64,000 nucleotides of DNA from Polaromonas sp. JS666 (GTDB taxonomy: Bacteria; Pseudomonadota; Gammaproteobacteria; Burkholderiales; Burkholderiaceae_C), in contig NZ_FNHX01000009.1 of assembly GCF_900103405.1 (NCBI RefSeq), positions 62,001-126,000 of the forward strand, read 5' to 3'. The position numbers and the translations under genes were made by a program. Shown here one piece after another: positions 47,816 through 57,288 of the stretch. Below the pieces are notes generated by a model, which saw only the letters and a list, made by a program, of their open reading frames with translations, did no database searches and was not told the DNA's origin. Positions within the stretch are counted from its first letter, which is position 1. Each line of letters begins with the position of its first letter.

Positions 47816-50524
47816 ATGGCCAGCTTCCCCGACTCCCGCCCCGACCCCGACGAGCTCCTGGACCGCCTGCGCGGCGAGGAGGAGAAAGCGCGCCGGGGCC
47901 GCCTGCGCATTTATTTCGGCGCCAGCGCCGGCGTGGGCAAGACCTACGCCATGCTCAGCGCCGCGCAGCGCGAGCGCAAGGCCGGCCGCGATGTGCTGGT
48001 CGGTGTGGTGGAAACCCATGGCCGCAGCGAAACCCTGGAGCTGCTGGCCGGGCTGGCGCAACTGCCTTTGCGCGAGGTGGTCTACCGCGGGCGCACGCTC
48101 AAGGAGTTCGACCTGGACGCGGCGCTGGCGCGCAAGCCGGCGGTGCTGCTGGTCGACGAGCTCGCGCACAGCAATGTGGAGGGCTCGCGCCACGCCAAGC
48201 GCTGGCAGGACGTGCATGAGCTGCTGGAGGCCGGCATCGACGTCTGGTCGGCCGTCAATGTGCAGCACCTGGAGAGCCTGAACGGCACGGTGGGCGCCAT
48301 CACCGGCATACGCGTGCATGAAACCGTGCCGGACACGGTGTTGGACGGCGCCGATGAAATCATCCTGGTCGACGTCACGCCCGACGAGCTGATGGCGCGG
48401 CTCAAGGCCGGCAAGGTCTATATGCCCCAGCAGGCGGAGCGCGCGGCGCAGAATTTTTTCCGCAAGGGCAATTTGATCGCGCTGCGCGAGATCGCGCTCA
48501 GGCGCACGGCCGAGCATGTGGAAGACGACGTGCGCAGCTACCGCGTCGAAAAATCCATCACCCCGGTCTGGAACACCGAAGGCGCCATCCTGGCCTGCAT
48601 AGGCCCGCGCGAGGGCGCCGAACAAACGGTGCGCACGGCGGCGCGCCTGGCCGGCCAGCTCAATGTGCGCTGGCATGCGGCTTATGTGGAAACGCCGCGC
48701 CTGCAGCTGCTGGAGGTCGCCAGCCGCGACCGCATCCTGGCGGTGATCCAGCTGGCCGAAGAGCTGGGCGCGGCCACGGCGGTGCTGACGGGCGGCGATG
48801 CCGCCGCGGCGCTGGTGGCGCAGGCCCAGCAGCTCAATTGCGCCACGCTGGTGGTGGGGCGGCCGCAGCGGCTGGGCTGGCGCGCGCTGTGGCGCGGCCC
48901 CAGCATGACGCGCCGGCTGGCCATGCTGGCGCCCACCCTGGACATTGTGGAGGTGGGCCACGCCGACAGCGCGCGGCGGCTGGCGCGCGCGGTGCAGCGC
49001 TCGGCCGAGGAAGACGAAGCCGCGGCCTGGCGCGGCAAGCTGGCCGGTTATGCCTGGGCCGCGGCCGCCAGCGCGGCCATCACCGTTCTGGCCCACCCCC
49101 TGCTGAATTTTTTTGACCTGGCCAACATCGTGATGCTCTTCCTGCTGGGCACGGTGCTGGTGGCACTGAAGTTCGGGCGCGGGCCGGCGGCGCTGGCGGC
49201 TTTCCTCAATGTGGCGGCCTTTGACTATTTTTTTGTCGCGCCGCGCCTGTCCTTTGCCGTCAGCGACGTGCAGTACCTGGTGACCTTCGGCGTGATGCTG
49301 GTGGTGGGCCTGCTGACCGGCCAGCTCACGGCGGGCCTGCGTTTCCAGGCGCGCATCGCGGCTAGCCGCGAGCGCCGCGCGCAGTCGCTGTTCGAACTCG
49401 CGCGCGACTTGTCGGCGGCCTTGCTGAGCGAGCAGGTCGTGGAGCTCGGCGAAGCGGCCGCCCAGCGCAACTTCGGCGGGCAGGCGCTGGTGCTGGCGAC
49501 CGACGGCCATGACCAGTTGCTGCCCCCCGCAAAGCCGCCCGCGGATTTTGACACCAGCGTGGCCGACTGGGTGTTTCGCAACGAGCAGCCGGCCGGGCTG
49601 GCCACCGCCACCTTGTCGGCCCAGGCCTGGCATTACCTGCCGCTCAAGGCGCCCATGCGGGTGCGCGGCGTGCTGGCCGTCAAGCCCGCGCAGGCGCGCT
49701 GGCTGCTGATTCCCGAGCAGGTGCAGCAGCTCGAAACGCTGGCGCGCCAGGTCGCGATCGCGCTGGAGCGTGTGCATTACGTGGATGTGGCCCAGCAGGC
49801 GGTGGTGCAGATGGAGTCGGAAAAACTGCGCAACATGCTGCTCGCGGCGATCTCGCACGACGTGCGTACGCCGCTCACCGCGCTGATAGGCCTGGCCGAT
49901 TCGCTGCAGCGCACGGCGCCGCCGCTCAGTGAAGAACAGTCACAGGCGGCGAGGGCGATTGCCGGCGAGGCGCGCCACCTGAGCGCGCTGGTCAACAACC
50001 TGCTGGACATGGCGCGGCTGCAAAGCGGCGCGGTCAACCTGCGCAGCGACTGGCAGTCGGTCGAAGAAATCGTCGGCTCGGCGATACGCCAGGCGCAGCA
50101 CGCGCTGGCCGGCCGGGCCGTGGTGACGGCGTTGCCGGCCGACCTGCCGCTGGTGGAGTTTGACGCGGCGCTGATGGAGCGTGTGCTGGTCAACCTGCTG
50201 GAAAACGCCGCCAAGTACGGCCAGCCACCCATAGAGGTCCGTGCCGAGGTGACGGACACGGCCTTGCTGCTGGCGGTGCGTGACCATGGGCCCGGCCTGC
50301 CGGCCGCGCTCAAGGGCCGCGAGCAGGAGCTGTTTGAAAAATTCACGCGCGGCGAGGCCGAGTCGGCCACGCCGGGTGTGGGCCTGGGCCTGGCGATTTG
50401 CCAGGCGGTGGTGCAGGCGCACCGCGGGCAGATCGTGGCCAGCAATGCCGCCGGCGGTGGTGCAGAATTCGGCATCACCCTGCCGCGGCGCCCGCCGCCC
50501 CAGGGCCTGCCCGAAACCGCCTGA
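47816..50524 (+). CDS. kdpD: osmosensitive K+ channel histidine kinase KdpD
   Basis: 902 residues. The N-terminal KdpD domain has a Walker A-like GASAGVGKT near residues 35-43, followed by a universal-stress-like domain, four membrane helices near the middle, a GAF-like region, and a kinase core with His681 in AAISHDVRTPL, NLLENAAKYG and GPGLP motifs. Senses low K+ and phosphorylates KdpE. Full length for the family. Confidence 0.96.
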   Translation: MASFPDSRPDPDELLDRLRGEEEKARRGRLRIYFGASAGVGKTYAMLSAAQRERKAGRDVLVGVVETHGRSETLELLAGLAQLPLREVVYRGRTLKEFDLDAALARKPAVLLVDELAHSNVEGSRHAKRWQDVHELLEAGIDVWSAVNVQHLESLNGTVGAITGIRVHETVPDTVLDGADEIILVDVTPDELMARLKAGKVYMPQQAERAAQNFFRKGNLIALREIALRRTAEHVEDDVRSYRVEKSITPVWNTEGAILACIGPREGAEQTVRTAARLAGQLNVRWHAAYVETPRLQLLEVASRDRILAVIQLAEELGAATAVLTGGDAAAALVAQAQQLNCATLVVGRPQRLGWRALWRGPSMTRRLAMLAPTLDIVEVGHADSARRLARAVQRSAEEDEAAAWRGKLAGYAWAAAASAAITVLAHPLLNFFDLANIVMLFLLGTVLVALKFGRGPAALAAFLNVAAFDYFFVAPRLSFAVSDVQYLVTFGVMLVVGLLTGQLTAGLRFQARIAASRERRAQSLFELARDLSAALLSEQVVELGEAAAQRNFGGQALVLATDGHDQLLPPAKPPADFDTSVADWVFRNEQPAGLATATLSAQAWHYLPLKAPMRVRGVLAVKPAQARWLLIPEQVQQLETLARQVAIALERVHYVDVAQQAVVQMESEKLRNMLLAAISHDVRTPLTALIGLADSLQRTAPPLSEEQSQAARAIAGEARHLSALVNNLLDMARLQSGAVNLRSDWQSVEEIVGSAIRQAQHALAGRAVVTALPADLPLVEFDAALMERVLVNLLENAAKYGQPPIEVRAEVTDTALLLAVRDHGPGLPAALKGREQELFEKFTRGEAESATPGVGLGLAICQAVVQAHRGQIVASNAAGGGAEFGITLPRRPPPQGLPETA

Positions 50525-50531
50525 CTACACC

Positions 50532-51236
50532 ATGTCGCATCCCGCACCCGTCGCCGTCGTCATTGAAGACGAGCCGCAGATACGCCGTTTTGTGCGCGCG
50601 GCGCTGGAAGCCGAAGGCTGGCAGGTGTTTGAGGCCGACACCGCCCAGCGCGGGCTGACCGAGGCTGGCACGCGCAAGCCCGACCTGCTGGTGCTGGACC
50701 TGGGCCTGCCCGACGGCGACGGCCTGGACGTGATTCGCGACGTGCGCGGCTGGTCGGCCGTGCCCATCGTGGTGCTCTCGGCGCGCACCGACGAGGCCGA
50801 CAAGATCGCCGCGCTGGATGCCGGCGCCGACGACTACCTGACCAAGCCCTTTGGCGTGGGCGAGCTGCTGGCCCGGGTGCGCGCCAACCTGCGACGTCCG
50901 CGCGGGGCCGGCGCCGACGGCACGCCCGAGGAGCCGCTGTTCAGCTTCGGCGAGGTGGAGGTGGACCGCCAGGCGCGCCTGGTGCGGCGCGCCGGCGTGG
51001 AGGTGCATTTGACGCCCATCGAATACCGCCTGCTCACGGTGCTGGTCAGCCATGCCGGCCGGGTGCTGACGCACCGGCAGCTGCTGCGCGAGGTCTGGGG
51101 TCCCTCGCATGCGGGGCAAAACCACTATTTGCGCATCTATATGGGCCACTTGCGCCAGAAGCTCGAGGCCGACCCGGCCCAGCCCAAACACCTGCTGACG
51201 GAAACCGCGGTGGGTTACCGGCTCTGGGTGGGCTGA
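50532..51236 (+). CDS. kdpE: response regulator KdpE
   Basis: 234 residues: receiver domain with phospho-acceptor Asp56 (LLVLDLGLPDGDGLD) and a C-terminal OmpR-type winged helix (HLTPIEYRLLTVLVSHAGRV, NHYLRIYMGHLRQKLEADPA). Activates kdp transcription. Open frames extend upstream inside kdpD, but ATG 50532, 8 nt after the kdpD stop, matches the family start. The KdpE-like box at 42996 is its probable target. Confidence 0.95.
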   Translation: MSHPAPVAVVIEDEPQIRRFVRAALEAEGWQVFEADTAQRGLTEAGTRKPDLLVLDLGLPDGDGLDVIRDVRGWSAVPIVVLSARTDEADKIAALDAGADDYLTKPFGVGELLARVRANLRRPRGAGADGTPEEPLFSFGEVEVDRQARLVRRAGVEVHLTPIEYRLLTVLVSHAGRVLTHRQLLREVWGPSHAGQNHYLRIYMGHLRQKLEADPAQPKHLLTETAVGYRLWVG

Positions 51237-51293
51237 GTGGGACAATAAGCGGCGATCCGGCCGTTCCAGGCCGGCCCCTAAAGTACACAGCCC

Positions 51294-52139
51294 ATGCAAG
51301 ACCCCCTCAAACCCGGCGCAGGCCCCAAACCCGTGGGCGCCGCTGTTCGCATCCCCAAACAAGCCGCCGCGCCGGGCGCGCCCGCCGCCACCGTGCGGCT
51401 GAACAAGCGCATGGCCGAACTGGGCCTGTGTTCGCGCCGCGAGGCCGACGACTGGATTGCGCGCGGCTGGGTGCGCGTGAACGGCGCGCCCGCCGTGATG
51501 GGCCAGCCCGTGGCCGTAGACGCGCGCATCGAGGTCGACCGCCAGGCCGAACAGCAGCAGCGCCTGCAGGTCACGATCCTGATCAACAAGCCGGTGGGTT
51601 ATGTCAGCGGCCAGGCCGAGGACGGCCATGAACCGGCCGTGGCGCTGGTGCAGCCGCAAAACCGCTGGCGCGAATGCAACAGCCGCATGCGCTGGGGCCA
51701 TGAACAGCTGCGCGGCCTGGCGCCGGCCGGGCGCCTGGACATCGACTCCATAGGCCTGCTGGTGCTCACGCAGGACGGCCGCGTGGCGCGCCAGCTGATA
51801 GGCGAAGACTCCGAGATTGAAAAAGAGTATTTGGTGCGCGTCAGCTACGGTCCCGAAACCGTCAATGTGCAGGCCTTGTTCCCGCCCGAAAAGCTGGCCC
51901 TGCTGAACCACGGCCTGAGCCTGGATGGCCAGGCGCTGCGGCCCGCGCAGGTGTCGTGGCAAAACCCCGAACAGCTGCGTTTTGTGCTCAAGGAGGGCAA
52001 AAAGCGCCAGATCCGCCGCATGTGCGAGCAGGTGGGGCTGTTTGTGACAGGGCTCAAGCGCGTGCGCATAGGCCGGGTCAACCTGGGGCATTTGCCGGTG
52101 GGCCAGTGGCGCTACCTGGCGCCGCACGAGCACTTCTAG
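51294..52139 (+). CDS. rRNA large-subunit pseudouridine synthase, RluF/RsuA family
   Basis: 281 residues: a variable N-terminal 30-residue tail, an S4 RNA-binding domain ([20 protein letters not shown]) and the RsuA-type catalytic domain with the active Asp in [20 protein letters not shown]. The C-terminal [20 protein letters not shown] resembles RluF (23S U2604) more than RluB or RsuA. No operon partner; ends before a 114-bp palindromic element. Confidence 0.85.
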   Translation: MQDPLKPGAGPKPVGAAVRIPKQAAAPGAPAATVRLNKRMAELGLCSRREADDWIARGWVRVNGAPAVMGQPVAVDARIEVDRQAEQQQRLQVTILINKPVGYVSGQAEDGHEPAVALVQPQNRWRECNSRMRWGHEQLRGLAPAGRLDIDSIGLLVLTQDGRVARQLIGEDSEIEKEYLVRVSYGPETVNVQALFPPEKLALLNHGLSLDGQALRPAQVSWQNPEQLRFVLKEGKKRQIRRMCEQVGLFVTGLKRVRIGRVNLGHLPVGQWRYLAPHEHF

Positions 52140-52143
52140 CACC

Positions 52144-52257
52144 AGAGCCGCCCAAAAAACCCTCCTGGCGTTGTTGCAGTCGCCTTGCCGTGCTGGTGCA
52201 CTGTCTGCGGCGACGCGCCTAGCCAGGACCGCTTCGCTGGGCTTTGTGGGCGGCTCT
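52144..52257. repeat. 114-bp multi-stem palindromic element
   Basis: Nested inverted repeats: outer arms 52144-52162 and 52239-52257 match at 17 of 19 positions (AGAGCCGCCCA against TGGGCGGCTCT); next TCCTGGC (52163-52169) with GCCAGGA (52222-52228); then GTCGCC (52179-52184) with GGCGAC (52209-52214); and GTGC (52190-52193) with GCAC (52198-52201) at the tip. This looks like a REP- or MITE-like unit or a structured RNA; no coding frame fits it. Confidence 0.65.
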
Positions 52258-52337
52258 GCTCTGCGTACTGCTATGTCCTACCTGGAGGCAGGCCAACGGA
52301 TGGCAGCGCCCGCTCTGCAGCGGCCTAAAGTGGGTTC

Positions 52338-52811
52338 ATGGCACTGATTACCTATCTGGTCGAAGACAACGAGATCGTCCTGGAAAACCTGATGGAGGCG
52401 CTCCAGGAGATTGCCTGCGTCCAGGTCACGGGCCATGGGGCCACCCAGGCCGAGGCCAGCCAGTGGCTGAGTTCGCACGACGGCGAGTGGCACCTGGCCA
52501 TCGTCGATCTCTTCCTGAAAGAGGGCAACGGCCTGGGTGTGCTGGCGGGCTGCCGCAAGCGCGAGCCCTACCAGAAGGTCGTGGTGCTCACCAACTACGC
52601 CACGGAAGAAATCCGCCGCCGCGCCGCGGACCTGGGCGCCGACGCGGTGTTCGACAAATCCAGCGAGCTGGACGATTTGTTCGCCTACTGCGCGGAACAG
52701 ACCTCCCATGAAGCGGAGCCGGAAAACCGGCAGGCCCAGCTCCTGGCCGTGTCGCGCCTGCGCGCAGCGGCGGCCGCCCCGGGGCCGCACAGGACGCCCT
52801 CGCGGGGTTGA
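52338..52811 (+). CDS. single-domain response regulator
   Basis: 157 residues with only a receiver domain: acidic pair EDN at residues 9-11, phospho-acceptor Asp57 in LAIVDLFLKEGNG, a Thr in VVVLTNYA and Lys in VFDKS. The last 35 residues are alanine- and proline-rich without a domain. No kinase gene is adjacent, so it is an orphan receiver; a phosphorelay or protein-interaction role is likely. Confidence 0.82.
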   Translation: MALITYLVEDNEIVLENLMEALQEIACVQVTGHGATQAEASQWLSSHDGEWHLAIVDLFLKEGNGLGVLAGCRKREPYQKVVVLTNYATEEIRRRAADLGADAVFDKSSELDDLFAYCAEQTSHEAEPENRQAQLLAVSRLRAAAAAPGPHRTPSRG

Positions 52812-52906
52812 GCGGCAGGCCTGGCGGGCGGTGCGCCGCCCTGCAGCAGTTGCGGAACCGGCAGCAAAGACAGTAAGCTGCGCCCACAACCATGGAGGGA
52901 TCACCG

Positions 52907-54145
52907 ATGCGCGCTCACCGTCCTGCAGAGAGGCGTTTCACTCATCTGCTGGCCCGCGTGGCGGCGGCCTGCAGCCTGGCGCTGGCGGCCGGCGCCGTGC
53001 AGGCCCAGGCCGAAGCGCCGCCTGCGATCACGCCGGCCGTGGCCGCGCAGATCGACGCGCTGGTCGCCGAATACGTGCCCGGCGCCTTGCCGGGCCTGCA
53101 GCTCGCGGTCGGCAAGGGTGGTGCCGTGCTGTATACGCGCGGTTATGGTGCGGCCGATGTGCGCGCCGTTGTGCCCATGACGCCCAGCACGCCGGTGAAG
53201 ATAGGCTCGGTCACCAAGCAGCTCACGGCCGCCGCGCTGCTCAAGCTGCAGGAGCAGGGCAAGCTCTCGCTGGCGGACCCGCTGTCGCGCTGGATTCCCG
53301 AGCTGCGCTACCAGCCCGACCCGACGATTGCCCAGGTCATGGGCATGGTGGCGGGCATTCCCGGCGCCGAGAAAGACCCCGACGACCTGCTGCTGGACGG
53401 CATGCCGGCCGTGCTGCAGGAGCCGCCCATCAGCCGGGCGAGGCTGTTCGCCAACATGCAGGCGGCGGGCCTGTTTGCCGCGCCGGGCACGGCCTACGAC
53501 TACTCGAATGCCGGCTACATCGTGCTGGGCCGGGTGATAGAGCGCGCCGGCGGGCAGCCGCTGGAGGCGGCGTACGCGCAGCTGCTGTTCAAGCCCGCGG
53601 GCATGGCGGCCTCCTACCTGCTGGGCCCGCAGCCGCGGCCCGGGATCGCGGTGGGCCACTACCGCGTCAAGCCCGGCGATGCCTGGCGCGTGTGCCCCGA
53701 CCTCAATTCGGGTTTTGACGCGACCGGCGGCGTGGTCTCCACCGCCTCGGACATGGTGCGCTGGAACGGCGCGCTCAAAAGCGGCGCCGTGATCTCGGCG
53801 ACCAGCCTGGCGCGCATGCGCACACCGGCCGCACTGGGCGGCGGCAAGTTCGCGCCCATAGGCATGGGGCTGGCGGCGCTGGGCGGGCCGGGCAGCTACG
53901 GCGCGGCGGGGCAGACGGTCAGCTTCGCCGCAGCCAACGCGAGCTACGGCAGCGGCTACGACGTGGTCTTGCTGGCCAACGGCAGCAACACGGTGGGCGA
54001 CGCGGCCTACCCGCGTTTTGTGCTGGCCGCGCGCATCCACAACGTGCTTAACCCGGGCGCGCCTGAACCCGTGCCAGCGCTGCCGCCCAGCGGCGGCATC
54101 GTCGAGCCGGCCGCGCCGGCGGAGCTGTTCAGCCTCTGCAAATAA
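52907..54145 (+). CDS. beta-lactamase-fold serine hydrolase, secreted
   Basis: 412 residues. A signal peptide (ARVAAACSLALAAGAVQAQA) precedes a class C/DD-peptidase-like domain with Ser101-x-x-Lys104 (GSVTKQL) and Tyr199-Ser-Asn (YDYSNAGY). The third K/H-T-G motif is not evident: the equivalent stretch is GSYGAAGQTVSF. The usual HTSG segment reads GMVAGIPG. Function is therefore uncertain: esterase, peptidase or inactive binder. GGAGGG selects ATG 52907 over the ATG at 52892. Confidence 0.8.
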   Translation: MRAHRPAERRFTHLLARVAAACSLALAAGAVQAQAEAPPAITPAVAAQIDALVAEYVPGALPGLQLAVGKGGAVLYTRGYGAADVRAVVPMTPSTPVKIGSVTKQLTAAALLKLQEQGKLSLADPLSRWIPELRYQPDPTIAQVMGMVAGIPGAEKDPDDLLLDGMPAVLQEPPISRARLFANMQAAGLFAAPGTAYDYSNAGYIVLGRVIERAGGQPLEAAYAQLLFKPAGMAASYLLGPQPRPGIAVGHYRVKPGDAWRVCPDLNSGFDATGGVVSTASDMVRWNGALKSGAVISATSLARMRTPAALGGGKFAPIGMGLAALGGPGSYGAAGQTVSFAAANASYGSGYDVVLLANGSNTVGDAAYPRFVLAARIHNVLNPGAPEPVPALPPSGGIVEPAAPAELFSLCK

Positions 54146-54197
54146 GCGCGCCGCAACATTCGCTGGCGCGCGCGGGGCCCTGCCCCCACAATCGGGC

Positions 54198-55532
54198 ATG
54201 CAGACACCCGAGCAGCCTGGCAGCGCGCCACCTTTGCCACTTTTTAATCCCGGCGGGCTGCTGCCCACCTGGCTGCATGTCTCCGATATCCAGGGGCTGG
54301 CGCAGCTTGCCACCCAGGCCACCCTGGGCGTCACGGGCCTGGCCGAAAGCGTGCAGGGCAATGTCTACAAAGCCGTCGCCAAACCTTTCGGCCCGCTGGG
54401 CGCGAAGTTCATCGACCGCATGCCGGGCGGCAGCGGCGTGCGTGCGCGAGGCATCACCGGCCTGGTCTACGGCGGCATCAAGGGCGTGACGCGGCTGGCC
54501 GGTGGCGCGGCCAACGCGCTGCTGTCTCGCGCGGCAACGCCGGCGGACCAGCGGCCCTCAATGCCGCAGCGCGAGGCCATGCTGTCGGCGCTTAACGGTG
54601 TGCTCGGCGACCGCCTGCTGGAGACGGCCAACCCGCTCGCGATCTCGATGCGGCTGCGCTCCGGTGGCCAGCCGCTGCTGCTGGAGCCGCAGGCGCTGGC
54701 CGAGCGGCTGCCGGTCGCCAGCGGCAAGCTGCTGGTGATGCTGCACGGCCTGTGCATGAACGACCTGCAGTGGAACAGCGATGCGACCGCCGGCGGCCAC
54801 GGCGAACAGCTGGCGCGCGAACTGGGCTACACCCCGCTTTATTTGCACTACAACACCGGCCTGCACACCTCGGACAACGGCGAGCAGCTGGCCGGCCTGC
54901 TGCAGCAACTGGCCAAAGCCTGGCCGCGGCCGGTGCAAGAGATCACGCTGCTGGCGCACAGCATGGGCGGCCTGGTCGCGCGCAGCGCCTGCCACCAGGC
55001 GGCCGCGGCCGGCTATAGCTGGCTGGCGCAGCTCAAGGCCCTGGTGTTCCTGGGAACGCCCCACCACGGCGCGCCGCTGGAGCGCCTGGGCAGCTGGGTG
55101 GACGGTGTGCTGGGCGGCAACATCGTGACCAAACCCTTCGCGAAGATCGGCCAGCTGCGCAGCGCCGGCATCACCGACCTGCGCCACGGCAACCTGCTGC
55201 GTGCCGACTGGCACGACGCGGGGCGCTTTGAGCGCGGGCCGGACACGCGCCAGCCCGTGCCCTTGCCGGCCGGCGTGGCCTGCTACACCGTGGCGGCCAC
55301 CACGCTGGCGCCCGGCAAGGGGCCCATGGTGGCGGTGCGGGAGGCGCTGGCGCGCAAGATGGTCGGCGACGGCCTGGTGTCGCTGGACAGCGCCCTGGGC
55401 CTGCATGCGGAAGCGGGCCGCTGCCTGGCCTTTCCGCCCGAGAACCAGTGGATCGCGCAGGGCATAAACCACATGGAGCTGCTGAGGCGGGCGGAGGTAA
55501 CGCGGCAGCTGGGGCGCTGGCTGGGTGCTTAG
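54198..55532 (+). CDS. alpha/beta hydrolase, lipase/PGAP1-like
   Basis: 444 residues. The C-terminal half is an alpha/beta hydrolase with LLVMLHGLCMNDLQWNSDAT (oxyanion region) and nucleophile Ser255 in LLAHSMGGLVARSA; FLGTPHHGAPLERLG follows, and a His near the end (GINHMELLRR) may complete the triad. The first 160 residues are alanine- and glycine-rich, may be membrane-associated, and match nothing I recognise. No Sec signal is evident. Starts 52 bp after the serine hydrolase. Confidence 0.78.
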   Translation: MQTPEQPGSAPPLPLFNPGGLLPTWLHVSDIQGLAQLATQATLGVTGLAESVQGNVYKAVAKPFGPLGAKFIDRMPGGSGVRARGITGLVYGGIKGVTRLAGGAANALLSRAATPADQRPSMPQREAMLSALNGVLGDRLLETANPLAISMRLRSGGQPLLLEPQALAERLPVASGKLLVMLHGLCMNDLQWNSDATAGGHGEQLARELGYTPLYLHYNTGLHTSDNGEQLAGLLQQLAKAWPRPVQEITLLAHSMGGLVARSACHQAAAAGYSWLAQLKALVFLGTPHHGAPLERLGSWVDGVLGGNIVTKPFAKIGQLRSAGITDLRHGNLLRADWHDAGRFERGPDTRQPVPLPAGVACYTVAATTLAPGKGPMVAVREALARKMVGDGLVSLDSALGLHAEAGRCLAFPPENQWIAQGINHMELLRRAEVTRQLGRWLGA

Positions 55533-55565
55533 CCCGCCGGCCGGCTTGTAAGGGCGAAACCCGGG

Positions 55566-55910
55566 CTACCAGGAAATGGTCAGCTCTAGCGGCTCCGTGG
55601 ACCGCATGGGTGTGCCCGCCACGACGGCCAGCGCATTCATGCGCTGGCGCACTCCTGTTTTGCCGTTTGAGGCGCTGGCAACGGCCTGTACGTCCACCGT
55701 GGCAGGGCAGCTGATGCGCACGGTTTCCTTGGGGCCGTCGGCCCGGCCGCGGTGGGTGCAGCGGTGGTCCGCCGTCGCGGCCTCGCTGAAGGTGTTCAGC
55801 ACGATGGTGACGCCAAACGACGCGGAAGCGCTTTGCGCGTGGAGCGCGGGGCAGACGAGCAGTGCCTGGGTGGCAAGCAGTGTGCCTAAAGCCGTCTTGA
55901 AAGTTCGCAT
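55566..55910 (-). CDS. small secreted SCPU-like fimbrial protein
   Basis: 114 residues with signal peptide MRTFKTALGTLLATQALLVC then PALHAQ. The mature protein keeps two cysteines (HRCTHRGRAD, VRISCPATVDV) and ends in alternating hydrophobic LELTISW, like the final strand of spore coat U (SCPU) subunits that end in TY. It is much shorter than full SCPU domains and lies at the end of the pilus cluster after a 295-bp AT-rich gap (55911-56205) with no gene. Possibly a minor subunit. Confidence 0.6.
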   Translation of the reverse strand: MRTFKTALGTLLATQALLVCPALHAQSASASFGVTIVLNTFSEAATADHRCTHRGRADGPKETVRISCPATVDVQAVASASNGKTGVRQRMNALAVVAGTPMRSTEPLELTISW

Positions 55911-56205
55911 GGCCGGTACTCCTGAAACTGTCAGTAGTAACGGCTATTCTAGTTAAATTGATAAATTTAGTAAAAATTGATTCTGTAATTAATGCGTGAA
56001 GTTTTTGGCAATTTTCACCAAAACAATCGAAGAGAGAGATTTTTTGCCGAAAAATCGCAAGAAATTGATGGTTGCATCATATTTTTCAGTTTCAGGGGAA
56101 GTCTTTGGGCTGCGGCAGTATTGATGCAGCGTGTTGCAGTCAACCGCGGAGGCGGCACTCTACCTTGTTCATCGCGCCCGTTGTGATGGTGGGAGCCGAG
56201 CCGGC

Positions 56206-57084
56206 TCAGTAAGTGATGGTGAGCGTGCGGGGCTGCTGGCCGGTGCAAATGACCGCCGCCGGGCCAGCACATGTGCCGGAGAGGCCGGCTGCGATGGATC
56301 CGTTGATGGTGTAGTTCTGCGGCAAACCATTGGCGCTTACTGTTGCCGGGTTGCTCAAGGTCAGGGTGTAAGGCAGGTTTAACAAAGTTCCGCCTGTCGC
56401 ACTCAAACTTGGGGTGTAGCTCACGCCGCTGGTGCAGCGAACGCTGTAAGGCGTGTTGGCTGTGGCCGCAGTAGTTTGAAATGAGGTGTAGTTGAAGGTC
56501 ATCGTGCCCGGTGGCGTGGTGAACTGGCACGATGTGGTGTTGATGATGGTGACCGCCAGTGTGTCGGTATCTACGGTGGTGCCTACTGAATTAAGCAGAC
56601 TCATGGTCACGGTATCGGTGAAGGTTGATGCCTTGACGTTTTGCAACGCAGGGATGCGAGCGTAGAAGGGTTTGCTATCGCTGGCACTCATCGTTGTCGT
56701 GGTGCCGAAAATGACCGTGCCGGCAAACGCCGTTGCCGTGGTGTTGTTCCATGGCCCTGTGCCTGCGGCAGTGCGGTAAAGCTCGTAATTAATCCGATTG
56801 ACTCCCCCGCCCGGAGCGGCCGCTCGATTGGTGGGCGGAGCGTTCGCATTGAGTCCATCATTTGCACGCAAGGTATAGGCAAAAGTGATGGGGTCACTCG
56901 TCAGCCCGCGTGTGCAGGTGACGGTATAGCTGCCCGTGGTGTCGTTGGCGGTGGCGATGGTTTCGGAGTAGACCGCCGTGAAACCGGTTGACGTTACCTG
57001 GCAGGTGATGGCTGCCTGGGCCCGCAGCGCGCAGGTGCACAGCAGGGCTGCCAGGACAATGCGCGACGCGTAAGAAACACTCAT
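56206..57084 (-). CDS. two-domain spore coat U protein, Csu tip-adhesin-like, copy 2
   Basis: 292 residues. Signal peptide (SRIVLAALLCTCALRAQA), then two SCPU domains: AITCQVTSTGFTAVYSETIA starts the first and INTTSCQFTTPPGTMTFNYT the second, ending QPRTLTITY. CGGAG lies 7 nt before ATG 57084. Paralogous to the next gene over the whole length. In Csu pili the two-domain subunit CsuE forms the tip. Confidence 0.82.
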   Translation of the reverse strand: MSVSYASRIVLAALLCTCALRAQAAITCQVTSTGFTAVYSETIATANDTTGSYTVTCTRGLTSDPITFAYTLRANDGLNANAPPTNRAAAPGGGVNRINYELYRTAAGTGPWNNTTATAFAGTVIFGTTTTMSASDSKPFYARIPALQNVKASTFTDTVTMSLLNSVGTTVDTDTLAVTIINTTSCQFTTPPGTMTFNYTSFQTTAATANTPYSVRCTSGVSYTPSLSATGGTLLNLPYTLTLSNPATVSANGLPQNYTINGSIAAGLSGTCAGPAAVICTGQQPRTLTITY

Positions 57085-57218
57085 CGATAACTCCGTTACG
57101 TCGCCTCCAGGCTTTTTGCTGGGCGCGACGACTTTCACTCAGTGATAGTAACGTTTTGTAGCGGCGCCGTGAATGGTGTTGTCTTGCGCTTCTTCTGCGG
57201 GTTCCGAGATCCCAATTT

Positions 57219-57234
57219 CGTGACAAAAGTCACG
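57219..57234. promoter_or_regulatory. Crp-like palindrome upstream of SCPU tip copy 2
   Basis: CGTGA (57219-57223), six bases CAAAAG, and TCACG (57230-57234) match the Crp half-site pattern TGTGA-N6-TCACA at 8 of 10 positions. It lies 135 bp upstream of the second tip gene, in a 150-bp gap, and could allow separate expression from the main pilus operon. Confidence 0.45.
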
Positions 57235-57288
57235 CTGCAATAGCGGGCGGGCGCTCCACGGATAGTGGGACAGAAAAAGGCGGCCGCC

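Noticed and set aside
47756..49858. 700-codon open frame antisense to kdpD
   Set aside because: Same shadow effect; KdpD domains are complete on the plus strand.
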